From contig NZ_PGVG01000008.1 of the NCBI RefSeq assembly GCF_002795245.1, positions 62,001-126,000 of the forward strand: a stretch of DNA of 64,000 nt. Direction: 5' to 3'. Under the pieces are notes generated by a model that was not told where the DNA came from, did no database searches, and saw nothing but the letters and a program-made list of their open reading frames with translations. Position 1 is the stretch's first letter; every line of letters begins with the position of its first letter. Below, piece by piece: positions 27,409 to 35,688 of the stretch. This DNA comes from Bradyrhizobium forestalis (GTDB lineage Bacteria > Pseudomonadota > Alphaproteobacteria > Rhizobiales > Xanthobacteraceae). A program made the translations under genes and the position numbers.

Positions 27409-28392
27409 ATGCCATCGGATCGACTGCAACGCTTCCGCGATCGTCTCGCTCTGCCGCTGATCGCGGCGCCGATGTTTCTGGTATCGGGCGTCGAGCTCAT
27501 GGTCGCGGCCTGTCGGAGCGGTGTGATCGGCAGCTTTCCCACCGCGAATTGCCGTGGTGCGGAACAGCTCGATACGTGGCTCAGTGAGATCGAAGCGCGG
27601 CTGCTGCAGCACGAACAACAGGCCGGCCGCAGGGCAGCGCCGCTGTGCCCCAACCTGATCGTGCACCGTTCCAATGCGCGGCTGGAGCAGGATCTCGCCG
27701 TGCTGCTGCGGCACAAGCCGGAGCTCGTCATCACCTCCGTCGGCTCGCCGGCGCCAGTGTTGAAGCCGCTGCACGACGCCGGCGCACTGGTGTTTGCGGA
27801 CGTCGCCTCGATCCGCCACGCCGAGCGTGCCGTGGAAGCGGGGGCAGACGGGCTGGTGCTGCTCACGGCGGGCGCGGGCGGACAGACCGGCTGGCTCAAT
27901 CCGTTTGCCTTCGTCCGCGCGGTGCGCGCATTCTATGACGGCATCATCGTGCTGGCGGGTGGCATCAGCGATGGCCGGGCGCTGCATGCTGCCGAAGTGC
28001 TCGGCTGCGATCTCGCCTATATGGGCACGAAGTTCATCGCCACGCGCGAGAGCATGGCGGATGACCGTTACAAGCGGATGCTGGTCGAGAGCAGCGCCGA
28101 CGACATCCTGCTCACCACCGCCTTCACGGGCTTGCAGACCAGCATGCTGAGGCCGTCGATCATCGCTGCGGGTCTCGATCCCGACGACCTGCCGGCGCGC
28201 GGCGCGATCGACATCGCAGAGGATATCGACGTCGCCGCGCGCGAGAACCGGCCAAAGCGCTGGCGCGACATCTGGAGCGCCGGCCACTCGGCATCGGGGG
28301 TGACCGACGTGCTCGCGGTCGATGATCTGGTCGCGCGGACGATCGCGGAATACCGCGAGGCAGGTGGGCGCAATCGCATCCGTCACGGTTAA
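27409..28392 (+). CDS. Nitronate monooxygenase-like flavoprotein (second NPD paralog)
   Basis: FMN TIM-barrel protein of 327 residues, a paralog of the one at 23404. Visible motifs are ALPLIAAPMFLVSGVELMVAACRSGVIG, GADGLVLLTAGAGGQTGWLNPFAFV, and VLAGGISDGRALHAAEVLGCDLAYMGTKF. The start at 27409 (MPSDRLQRFRDRL) has GAGAGGGAGGC upstream. Its divergent pairing with an acyl-CoA ligase resembles clusters for catabolism of unusual acids, so the real substrate may be an acyl-CoA or a nitroalkane; sequence alone does not decide. Confidence 0.8.
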   Translation: MPSDRLQRFRDRLALPLIAAPMFLVSGVELMVAACRSGVIGSFPTANCRGAEQLDTWLSEIEARLLQHEQQAGRRAAPLCPNLIVHRSNARLEQDLAVLLRHKPELVITSVGSPAPVLKPLHDAGALVFADVASIRHAERAVEAGADGLVLLTAGAGGQTGWLNPFAFVRAVRAFYDGIIVLAGGISDGRALHAAEVLGCDLAYMGTKFIATRESMADDRYKRMLVESSADDILLTTAFTGLQTSMLRPSIIAAGLDPDDLPARGAIDIAEDIDVAARENRPKRWRDIWSAGHSASGVTDVLAVDDLVARTIAEYREAGGRNRIRHG

Positions 28393-28490
28393 TCCCGCAA
28401 TGCTCCCTATCCCTCATTTAACGGCAGATTAACCATCGCCCGCCAAGAATCCCCTTCACGGCCGCCAATCAGGACCGAGAGGGACAGGCG

Positions 28491-28739
28491 ATGGACTTCA
28501 ATTATCTCGACGGCAAGACAGCTGCGACGCTGGACGAGATCCGCGTTCGCGTCGCCCATGCCCTGGCCCGCCACCCGCTGTGCCGCAACGTCCGTTTCGA
28601 CATCGTCAGCGTCCCCCGGACCCGCCGCGGCGGCAATTGGACGGTGACGCTGCAGTCGGTCGAGCCGCGCGCGGTCTGGGAGGCCTCGGAGATCGTGGCC
28701 GACATCCAGGACGCCTATGATCTTGCGGCAGCTGCCTGA
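28491..28739 (+). CDS. Conserved hypothetical small protein
   Basis: An 82-residue soluble protein with GAGAGGGACAGGCG before the ATG. It begins MDFNYLDGKTAATLDEIRVR and reads as helix, then beta strands (NVRFDIVSVPRTRRGGNWTVTLQSV), then a C-terminal helix (ASEIVADIQDAYDLAAAA), an alpha-beta-beta-alpha pattern. No family recognised. It may be co-transcribed with the following small genes. Confidence 0.7.
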   Translation: MDFNYLDGKTAATLDEIRVRVAHALARHPLCRNVRFDIVSVPRTRRGGNWTVTLQSVEPRAVWEASEIVADIQDAYDLAAAA

Positions 28740-28841
28740 TTTCCTTGGGCTTTCCCGGCGATGTCGCCACAGTCCGCGCGATTGCCGCTGCAATGGCACG
28801 GTTAAGCCTTAATTCTCGCCCAGTTTCCGGGCAGTGATCAC

Positions 28842-29585
28842 GTGGACTTGAAGTCGGACGCGGAGGGACGTTTGTCCAAAGCCATCACCATCGTCGCGCT
28901 GACCTGTTTCCTCGTCCTCGGCGCCGCCACCACTGCCATTCTCGGCCGCGACAGCGTGCCCAGCGTCAGCGCCGCGATGATTGCCCAGACGCCCCCGCCC
29001 GAGCCGCTCGCAACCACCCGCGCCGCCAAGCCCGACCCTCTGGTTCCGACGCTCGCGCTGGCCTCGGCCGCGATCGAGCCGGTCCAGGTCGCCGCCGACA
29101 AGCTTGCGCAGGCGCCCGTCCTGACCGAGCCGCTGCGCCAGGCCTTCGCCGCCGCCACGCCCTCCGATTTCCCCATGCCGAAAGCAAGCGCGCACGAGGC
29201 GCCCGCCACGACCGAGGTCCCAGCCGTCGAAATTCCGGCCAAGCCGAAGGTCGTCGCCAAGCCGCAGCCGCAGAAGTCCTATTCGCTGCTGTCCGACGTG
29301 CAGATCGCGGGCATCAGGGATCGCCTGAAACTTTCGTCGTCGCAGGAATATTACTGGCCCTCGGTCGAGACCGCGCTCCGCAACGTCGCCCGCAAGATCC
29401 AGGCGAACAAGCTGTCGAATCCGAACGCGCCGCCCAGTGCGCAGATCGATCCGAATTGCGACGAGGTGCAGCAGTTGAAGTCGGCCGCGATGCCGCTGTT
29501 GTTCCAGCTCCGTGACGACCAGAAGGAAGAAGTGCGCAAGCTCGCCCGCCTCATCGGGCTCGAGAAGGTCGCGCAGCAGATCTGA
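28842..29585 (+). CDS. Membrane-anchored hypothetical protein with Spy/CpxP-like C-terminal helices
   Basis: A 247-residue protein with an N-terminal membrane anchor (ITIVALTCFLVLGAATTAIL), a long Ala/Pro-rich spacer, and a C-terminal helical domain from about residue 145 (SYSLLSDVQIAGIRDRLKLS, then YYWPSVETALRNVARKI). The latter recalls LTxxQ/Spy-type periplasmic helices, but the match is loose. The GTG at 28842 is the furthest start; a TTG at 28872 has the better ribosome site (GGAGGG, five bases) and begins right before the anchor. Function unknown. Confidence 0.68.
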   Translation: MDLKSDAEGRLSKAITIVALTCFLVLGAATTAILGRDSVPSVSAAMIAQTPPPEPLATTRAAKPDPLVPTLALASAAIEPVQVAADKLAQAPVLTEPLRQAFAAATPSDFPMPKASAHEAPATTEVPAVEIPAKPKVVAKPQPQKSYSLLSDVQIAGIRDRLKLSSSQEYYWPSVETALRNVARKIQANKLSNPNAPPSAQIDPNCDEVQQLKSAAMPLLFQLRDDQKEEVRKLARLIGLEKVAQQI

Positions 29586-29674
29586 TGCGCGCGGTTCCTC
29601 TTTGAGGAGCCGCAGCCAGCAGGAACATCTGGCAATCCCCACGCGTTGCCCGCTCCAAAAGAGGGAGTGGATGA

Positions 29675-30340
29675 ATGCGCGCCTCGACAGCCTATTTTGT
29701 CGGTGCCGGAACCATCATCGTAGCCATCGCCATTGGTCTCGGCGGCGGTATCGTTGCCGGCAACATCATGAATCCGATCGCGCCCAAGCAGGGCCCGGAC
29801 ACCGGCAAGGTGGCGCAGCGCACGGAGGCGAACGCGCCGCCTGAGCGCGTGAGCTATCTCTCCGGCTCGCAGGCCTTTGGCGCGATGATCGCTGCGCCCG
29901 CGCAGGCCGAGGCAAAGCCCGAAGCCGCAAAGCCTGATACGCAAACCACGCAGGCGAATGTTGAGCCGCCGGCGCCGCAGCCTTCGCAAGCCGCTGCAGT
30001 CGAGCCACCCAAGCCGGCACCGGCATCGCCTCCGCGCGCTGCGAAACCCGTCGAGCAGCAGGCTTCGACTGAGCCTTCCTCTCCCGACAACGCCTATGCC
30101 AAGGCGCGGGATTCCGACGTGAAGCGCGCCGCGTCCGAACGGCGCCGAGCCGAGCGTCGCGAGCGCTGGTACGAGCGCCGCCATTATTACGAGTCGCGCG
30201 AGCCGCGCGGCATGCGCGACCGCACCGATTGGGACGATGTCGCGCGCAACATCCGCGAAGATTCCGATGCGCGCGATTACGCGGCCCGGCCGCGCGGCGG
30301 CTTCCCCCAGATCAGGCTGTTCGGGCCTGACGACGATTAG
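29675..30340 (+). CDS. Membrane-anchored hypothetical protein, Pro/Ala linker and Arg-rich end
   Basis: A 221-residue protein with a single N-terminal span (STAYFVGAGTIIVAIAIGLG), a small Gly-rich turn, about 80 residues of Ala/Pro/Glu/Lys linker, and a strongly charged segment rich in Arg, Glu and Tyr (AASERRRAERRERWYERRHY) followed by a Asp-rich end. It looks intrinsically disordered outside the anchor. AAGAGGGAGTGG precedes the ATG. Its stop is one base from the stop of the convergent GMC gene, leaving no room for a terminator between them. No family recognised. Confidence 0.7.
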   Translation: MRASTAYFVGAGTIIVAIAIGLGGGIVAGNIMNPIAPKQGPDTGKVAQRTEANAPPERVSYLSGSQAFGAMIAAPAQAEAKPEAAKPDTQTTQANVEPPAPQPSQAAAVEPPKPAPASPPRAAKPVEQQASTEPSSPDNAYAKARDSDVKRAASERRRAERRERWYERRHYYESREPRGMRDRTDWDDVARNIREDSDARDYAARPRGGFPQIRLFGPDDD

Positions 30341-30341
30341 C

Positions 30342-31922
30342 CTAACCGAGGATCGCCGCAGCTGCGCATTCGGCAATCAAGATCGTCGGCGCCTGGATAT
30401 TGCCTGAGATCATGATCGGGATCACCGAGGCGTCGGCGACGCGCAGACCGTCGATGCCGCGCACCTGCAATCGCTTGGGATCGACGACGGCCAGGTCGTC
30501 CGTGCCCATCCGGCAAGTCGATGCGGCATGATAGAGCGTCGTGCAATGGCCGCGGATATAGTCGGCGATCTCGGCATCGCTGATCGCTTCCGCGCTCGGC
30601 GTGACCTCGCTTACGATCATCTCCTTGAGCGGTGATTGCGCGGCGATGCGACGGTTGATGCGTACGCCTTCGACCATGGTCGCGATGTCGCTGCCGCTCG
30701 GGTCCGACGCGAAATAGCCGGGGTCGATCGCGGGATCTTCGATCGGGTCGGCCGAGCGCAGCGTGATCCGGCCGCGGCTGTTCGGCCGCTGCAAGGTCGC
30801 ATGCAGGGTGATGCCCGGCCTCGACGACAGGAAGCGGACATAGTCGCGGTGGGGGCTGATCGCGCCATAGAGCTGGAGATCGGGCTCGACATCGGGGCGG
30901 CTGCGCACATGGGCGCCGGCGGCGACCCAGGGCGAGGTGCGCGGACCGCTGCGATGCGCCTGCCACTCTGCAAGGCTCGCCGCGAGACTTTCGTCGGTCC
31001 AGGCGCCGACGCCGATCCTCTCCTTCGTGTAGAAGGTGATGGGAATGTTGATGTGGTCCTGCAGATCCTTGCCGACGCCGGGCAGGTCATGCAGGACGTC
31101 GACGCCGACCGCCTTCAGTTCGTCGGCCGGGCCGACGCCTGACAGCAGCAGTTGTTGTGCCGAGCCGATGGCGCCGGAGGCGAGCACGATCTCGCTGGTG
31201 GCGAAGGCGCTCTTCAGTTGCCCATTGTCGAGATATGCGACGCCGATCGCGCGGCCGCGCTCGATGATGATGCGAGTGACGCGTACGCCGGTCTTCAGGA
31301 CGAGATTGGGACGCGCCAGCGCCGGGCGCAGATAGGCCTTGCCGGTGCCGAAGCGCTCGCCGTTCCTGATGACGAACTGGAAGAAGCCGGCGCCTTCCTG
31401 GGTGGCACCGTTGAAATCGGGGTTGTGCGGAAGCCCCGCGGCCTGGGCTGCCTCAAGCCACTTCAATTCGTTGGGATCGACGAAGGGCACGTCGGCGACG
31501 TGCAGCGGCCCGCTGGTGCCGTGGAAGGGATCGTCGGCGAAGCGCGTATTGTTTTCGAAGGCGATGAATTTCGGCAGCACGTCGCTCCAGGCCCAGCCCG
31601 CGCAGCCCGCCCGCGCCCATCCGTCGTAATCCGACGGCAGGCCGCGGATATAAATCATCGCATTCATCGCGCCGGAGCCGCCGACCATCTTGCCGCGCGG
31701 CCAGAAGATGCGCCGTCCCCGGCAGCCTGCTTGCGGCTCGGTGTAGTAGCCCCAGTCGGCCGCCGTATTGAACATCGTCGGCCAGTCGGACGGAATGTCC
31801 GAGGCGGGCGGGGCTGCGCGACCGGCCTCCAGCACCAGAATCTTGCGATTTGGATCGACCGACAACCGGTTGGCCAACACACAGCCGGCCGAGCCGGCGC
31901 CCACGATGATGGTGTCGTACAT
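30342..31922 (-). CDS. GMC family oxidoreductase (choline/alcohol dehydrogenase-like)
   Basis: FAD-dependent enzyme that oxidises an alcohol to an aldehyde; 526 residues from the start at 31922 (MYDTIIVGAGSAGCVLANRL). The Rossmann FAD motif is at residues 8-20, followed by GMC signature 1 (GRRIFWPRGKMVGGSGAMNAMIYIRG) and signature 2 (VLASGAIGSAQQLLLSGVG). The catalytic His is in YHAASTCRMG near 466, and the second one is replaced in GNIQAPTILIAECAA where many family members have Asn. Related to BetA and PEG/alcohol dehydrogenases; substrate unknown. An ATG seven codons upstream is possible. Confidence 0.88.
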   Translation of the reverse strand: MYDTIIVGAGSAGCVLANRLSVDPNRKILVLEAGRAAPPASDIPSDWPTMFNTAADWGYYTEPQAGCRGRRIFWPRGKMVGGSGAMNAMIYIRGLPSDYDGWARAGCAGWAWSDVLPKFIAFENNTRFADDPFHGTSGPLHVADVPFVDPNELKWLEAAQAAGLPHNPDFNGATQEGAGFFQFVIRNGERFGTGKAYLRPALARPNLVLKTGVRVTRIIIERGRAIGVAYLDNGQLKSAFATSEIVLASGAIGSAQQLLLSGVGPADELKAVGVDVLHDLPGVGKDLQDHINIPITFYTKERIGVGAWTDESLAASLAEWQAHRSGPRTSPWVAAGAHVRSRPDVEPDLQLYGAISPHRDYVRFLSSRPGITLHATLQRPNSRGRITLRSADPIEDPAIDPGYFASDPSGSDIATMVEGVRINRRIAAQSPLKEMIVSEVTPSAEAISDAEIADYIRGHCTTLYHAASTCRMGTDDLAVVDPKRLQVRGIDGLRVADASVIPIMISGNIQAPTILIAECAAAAILG

Positions 31923-32050
31923 TGAAGAGCGCTCCGCGAACATTCACGTCGCGGAGCGCTTGCAAGATTCGTGCTCTGCGGATTGGCGCACTGCAATTCC
32001 TCTCCCGTGACAAGGCAGGGCTATCGCATTTGAGAGCTTTTCTCTGCTGC

Positions 32051-32183
32051 CATCCTTCGAGACGCCCGCTTTAGGCGGGCTCCTCAGGATGAGGGCGGAG
32101 TGTGCGGCAGCAGTTTCAACGGGTACTGAAGCCGATTAGCCTCATCCCGAGGAGGCGCGTCAGCGCCGTCTCGAAGGACGAGG
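32051..32183. repeat. Paired-palindrome intergenic element, family D
   Basis: CATCCTTCGAGACG..CTCCTCAGGATGAGG on the left and CCTCATCCCGAGGAGG..CCGTCTCGAAGGACGAGG on the right are inverted copies, each with its own internal hairpin (CGCCCGC/GCGGGC; GGCGCG/CGCC). It occupies most of the 341-base gap between the regulator stop and the GMC gene start; nothing else is recognisable there. Confidence 0.75.
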
Positions 32184-32263
32184 CGTGCGCGCAGGCTGCC
32201 GCCACGAGTCATATGCGATAGCCCTGCGTGACAAGGGGGAAGGGGCGCTGTCAGCGTCGCGCT

Positions 32264-33820
32264 TTACCTCATGCCTGCGCGACGCAGGCCTTCGAGATAA
32301 TGCGCACGATCCTCTTCCCGCAGCATCGGCAGCTCGCGCGTGATCCAGGCAAGCGAGACCTCTGGCTGGGCGCGGCGCAGGCCGTCCAGGGCGGACGCCG
32401 CGAGTGCCGGATCGCCGAGCATGCCGGCGGCGGCCGTCAGCACGCGGTGCGCGCCGACGAAATCTCCGCGCTGGCGCATCGATTCCCGTGCCATCTGCAC
32501 GGCGCCTTCGTAGTCGCGGCCGACGAACCGGGCGTAGGCCGCAACTCCGCAATAGATCGCCGCGAGCGGGTCGCGCGGGCTCAGCCGCAGTGCCCGGCGG
32601 GCGGCGGCATCGCCATCCTGCCATCGTCCGGCATAGCACAGCGTCACGCCGTGGAAGGCATGCGCCATCGCGAAATTCGGATTGAGCCTCAAGGCCAGTT
32701 CGAATTCGGCCAGCGCGTCGTCGAAGCGGCGGCGGAACAGATAGGTGTAAGCAAGGCCGTGATGAGCCCAGGCATCCTCGCGATCGGCCTCCACGGCCGC
32801 GAGCGCCGCACGTTCGGCGACCGGCACGGTCGCGGCCATGTCGGCCCAGCCCATATGCGCGCCGAACATATGGCTGGCCGCGAGCAGGCCCAGCGCCTTG
32901 CCATAGGCGGGATCGACCGCGACGGCTTCTTCCAGCAGCTTTTGCGCGGCGGCATTGTCCTCGCGGGTGATGCGCCAATAATGCGACAGCGCGCGCATCA
33001 CGAGGTCCCATGCATCCAGGCTGCCCGGCGGCTTCTGCTGGGCCCGGAAGCTTTCGGCGGCATAGAGCTGCGGCTCGACGGCGGCGACGATCGCTTCGGT
33101 GATCTCGTCCTGCACGGCGAAGATGTCGGCGAGCTCCCGGTCGTAGCGTTCGGCCCAGAGATGGCTGCCGGTCGAAACGTCGTTGAGCTGGGCCGAGATG
33201 CGCACCCGCCCGCCGCTTCGCCGCACGCTGCCTTCGACCACGTAGCGCACCCCGAGCTCCCGCGCGACCTCGTGGATGTGGACGGCGCGGCCCTTGTAGA
33301 CGAAGGAGGAGTTGCGCGCGACGACGAAGAACCAGCGCAGCTTCGACAGCGCGGTGATGATGTCCTCGCTGATGCCGTCGGAGAAATAATCCTGCTCGGC
33401 CTCGCCGCTCATATTGGTGAAGGGCAGCACGGCGATCGCGGGCCGCTCGGGCAGCGCGAAGACTGCCTGAGGCTGGACGATGCGGACCGGCTCCGGTGGA
33501 ACCGCGCCGTGCTGTGTCTGGACGTCGCCGACGAAGCGAAAACCCTTACGGGCAATGGTGCGGATCAGTGCCTGGTTCGCGCCATTGTCGCCGATCGCCT
33601 TGCGCGCTGCGTTGATCCGGCTGGTCAGGGTGGACTCGGAGACACTGCGCCCGCGCCAGATCTTGTCGATCAGCTCGTCCTTGCTGACCACCCGGTTGCG
33701 GTTCTGCATGAGGTGGACGACGAGATCGAAAACCTGCGGCTCCACGGCAATGGGAACCTGCTCGCGGCTCAGCTCGCGCCGGTCGGTATCGAGAAGGTGG
33801 TCCTGGAACAAAAACTGCAC
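32264..33820 (-). CDS. CadC-type winged-helix regulator with TolB/FlgO-like and TPR domains
   Basis: Putative transcription factor of 518 residues. Residues 1-97 are an OmpR/PhoB-type winged helix (VEPQVFDLVVHLMQNRNRVV, SKDELIDKIWRGRSVSESTL, ARKGFRFVGDV). Residues 125-245 match the adenylate-cyclase-associated TolB/FlgO-like segment (RPAIAVLPFTNMSGEAEQDY, FSDGISEDIITALSKL, YVVEGSVRRSGGRVRISAQL). From 265 on there are TPR-like repeats. No membrane span is seen, so it would act in the cytoplasm. The start is a GTG with a weak ribosome site. Targets unknown; the divergent lyase at 34214 is a natural candidate. Confidence 0.85.
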   Translation of the reverse strand: MQFLFQDHLLDTDRRELSREQVPIAVEPQVFDLVVHLMQNRNRVVSKDELIDKIWRGRSVSESTLTSRINAARKAIGDNGANQALIRTIARKGFRFVGDVQTQHGAVPPEPVRIVQPQAVFALPERPAIAVLPFTNMSGEAEQDYFSDGISEDIITALSKLRWFFVVARNSSFVYKGRAVHIHEVARELGVRYVVEGSVRRSGGRVRISAQLNDVSTGSHLWAERYDRELADIFAVQDEITEAIVAAVEPQLYAAESFRAQQKPPGSLDAWDLVMRALSHYWRITREDNAAAQKLLEEAVAVDPAYGKALGLLAASHMFGAHMGWADMAATVPVAERAALAAVEADREDAWAHHGLAYTYLFRRRFDDALAEFELALRLNPNFAMAHAFHGVTLCYAGRWQDGDAAARRALRLSPRDPLAAIYCGVAAYARFVGRDYEGAVQMARESMRQRGDFVGAHRVLTAAAGMLGDPALAASALDGLRRAQPEVSLAWITRELPMLREEDRAHYLEGLRRAGMR

Positions 33821-34021
33821 GTCGGAAACTCAGGCCTCATTACGAAATCGGGGCAAGCAAAATGACAAAATGAAATTTGGGTCGAAAATCGTGTGTCTGC
33901 CGAAGGGGACGCTTGGTTCATCGCGATCGCGTGATGGCAGCCATGCCGTTTTCGGAGGGGAATACAACCGCGACTGGAATGTTGCGGCCGGGGACCGCCG
34001 AGATCTGCTTCGCCCGGCACC

Positions 34022-34083
34022 GTCATCCTTCGAGGCTCCTCGTGCGCTGCTCCGCATCGCTCGCCTCGCGCCTCAGAATGACG
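34022..34083. repeat. Family D element, half copy
   Basis: CGTCATCCTTCGAGGCTCCTCG..CGCGCCTCAGAATGACGG resembles one arm of the family D element at 32051. It is the only element in this window placed between divergent genes (33821-34213). Confidence 0.55.
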
Positions 34084-34174
34084 GAGCAACAGGGGGACGT
34101 GCCGTCATAATGTCGCCGCGCGATAGATGTGGCGAACGGTGAATGCCCTTTGCCGAATTGGGCCGGCTGCGTAA

Positions 34175-34198
34175 GCTAGCGCCACACAAAACGCTAGC
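34175..34198. promoter_or_regulatory. Inverted repeat just before the lyase gene
   Basis: GCTAGCG and CGCTAGC are perfect 7-base inverted copies separated by 10 bases, ending 15 bases before the ATG at 34214. It could be an operator or a leader hairpin covering the ribosome site. No known regulator is matched. Confidence 0.4.
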
Positions 34199-34213
34199 CA
34201 CGAAGAAACGCCC

Positions 34214-35575
34214 ATGCCTGCTTTTTCCGCCGCCACCACCGTGCTCGACTCCATGCTGTTTCGCGATGCCTTCGGCACGCCCGAGATGCGCGAGGTGTTC
34301 TCCGATGTCGCGACGGTCGCCCGCTATGCCGAGGTCGAGGTGGCGCTGGCCAAGGCGGAGGCGGCATGCGGCGTGATCCCGCAGGACGCCGCTGCGGCGA
34401 TCGCCGCGCGGACCGACGTTGCCGCGCTCGATTTCGATCTGCTCAGGCAGGAGACCGATGTCGTCGGCTATCCGATCCTCCCTTTGGTGCATCAGATGGT
34501 GAAGCAATGCGGCGAGGCCGGCCGCTACGTGCATTGGGGTGCCACCACGCAGGACGTCATGGACACCGCCGTGGTGCTGCAACTGCGCGCCGCGCTCGAG
34601 ATCGTCGAGCGCGACATCGTCGAGCTGCGCAAGATCCTGGCTGATCTGTCGAAGCGCCATCGTGACACGGCGATGGCGGGCCGAACCCATCTCCAGCAGG
34701 CGCTGCCGGTGACCTTCGGCTACAAGACCGCGATCTGGCTCGCGATGTTCGATCGCCACGCCGAGCGGTTGGCGCAGCTGAAGCCGCGCGTGCTGGTCGG
34801 CCAGTTTGCCGGCGCTGCCGGCACGCTGGCCTCGCTTGGCGACAAGGGGTTCGAGGTGCAGGAGGCGCTCTGCACTGAACTGAAGCTCGGCGTCCCCGCC
34901 TCGACCTGGCACGTCGCGCGCGACGGCTTTGCGGAAGGCGTGAATTTTCTCGCCCTCGTCACCGGCTCGCTCGGCAAGATCGCGCTCGACATCATGATCA
35001 TGGCCTCGACGGAATTCGCCGAGGTCTACGAGCCCTTCGTCAAGGGACGCGGCGCCTCCTCGACCATGCCGCAGAAGCGCAACCCGATTTCATCGGAACT
35101 GATGCTTGCGGCGTCCAAGGCGGTACGCCAGCACGCCGGCCTGATGCTCGACGCCATGGTGCAGGATTTCGAGCGCGCCACCGGTCCCTGGCACGCCGAA
35201 TGGATGGCGATCCCCGAAAGCTTCGTGCTGACCGCCGGCGCGCTACGCCAGGCGAAGTTCGCGCTCGCAGGCCTCATCGTGGACGAGGCGAAGATGAACG
35301 ACAATCTCGCCATCAGCCGCGGCCTGATTGTGGCCGAAGCGGTCATGATGGGGCTCGCGCCGCAGATCGGCCGGCAGGAGGCGCATGACGTCGTCTATGA
35401 CGCCTGCCGTCAGGCCAACGAGAAGGGAATGAGCCTTGCTGATGCGCTGTCCTTGGATTCACGGATATCGAGCCGCATCGATCGCGCCACAATCGAGGCG
35501 CTCACCTCACCGAAAAATTACCTCGGCCTTGCACCGGCCATGGTCGACCGGGTGCTGAAATCGGCAACGCGTTGA
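34214..35575 (+). CDS. Adenylosuccinate lyase/PcaB-family lyase
   Basis: Member of the fumarase/aspartase superfamily, 453 residues, with the closest look to 3-carboxy-cis,cis-muconate cycloisomerase (PcaB) and PurB-like enzymes. Motifs: YVHWGATTQDVMDTA (first catalytic region), MAGRTHLQQALPVTFG, and the signature GASSTMPQKRNPISSE near residue 280 with the mobile catalytic serine. A C-terminal ADSL-type helical domain is present (EAVMMGLAPQIGRQEAHDVV). No purine or protocatechuate genes are adjacent, so the true substrate is unclear. Divergent from the winged-helix regulator. Confidence 0.85.
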   Translation: MPAFSAATTVLDSMLFRDAFGTPEMREVFSDVATVARYAEVEVALAKAEAACGVIPQDAAAAIAARTDVAALDFDLLRQETDVVGYPILPLVHQMVKQCGEAGRYVHWGATTQDVMDTAVVLQLRAALEIVERDIVELRKILADLSKRHRDTAMAGRTHLQQALPVTFGYKTAIWLAMFDRHAERLAQLKPRVLVGQFAGAAGTLASLGDKGFEVQEALCTELKLGVPASTWHVARDGFAEGVNFLALVTGSLGKIALDIMIMASTEFAEVYEPFVKGRGASSTMPQKRNPISSELMLAASKAVRQHAGLMLDAMVQDFERATGPWHAEWMAIPESFVLTAGALRQAKFALAGLIVDEAKMNDNLAISRGLIVAEAVMMGLAPQIGRQEAHDVVYDACRQANEKGMSLADALSLDSRISSRIDRATIEALTSPKNYLGLAPAMVDRVLKSATR

Positions 35576-35688
35576 AAACCAAAATGCGTGAAACTGCGTA
35601 TCTTTCGCGCGTCGCAAGACGCTCGCACACTTGTGTCTTGCGATGCTAGACTTAGATTGAGCGAGAGACTTTCGGCAGAGGGCCCGGC

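Noticed and set aside
27301..28386. N-terminal extension giving an 882-residue acyl-CoA ligase
   Set aside because: The added part is the antisense of the NPD flavoprotein gene; a ribosome site and family-like start are present at 27300.
32228..33865. 545-residue plus-strand frame opposite the winged-helix regulator
   Set aside because: It is an antisense shadow; the minus-strand product has a DNA-binding domain, a TolB/FlgO-like part and TPRs in the right order.
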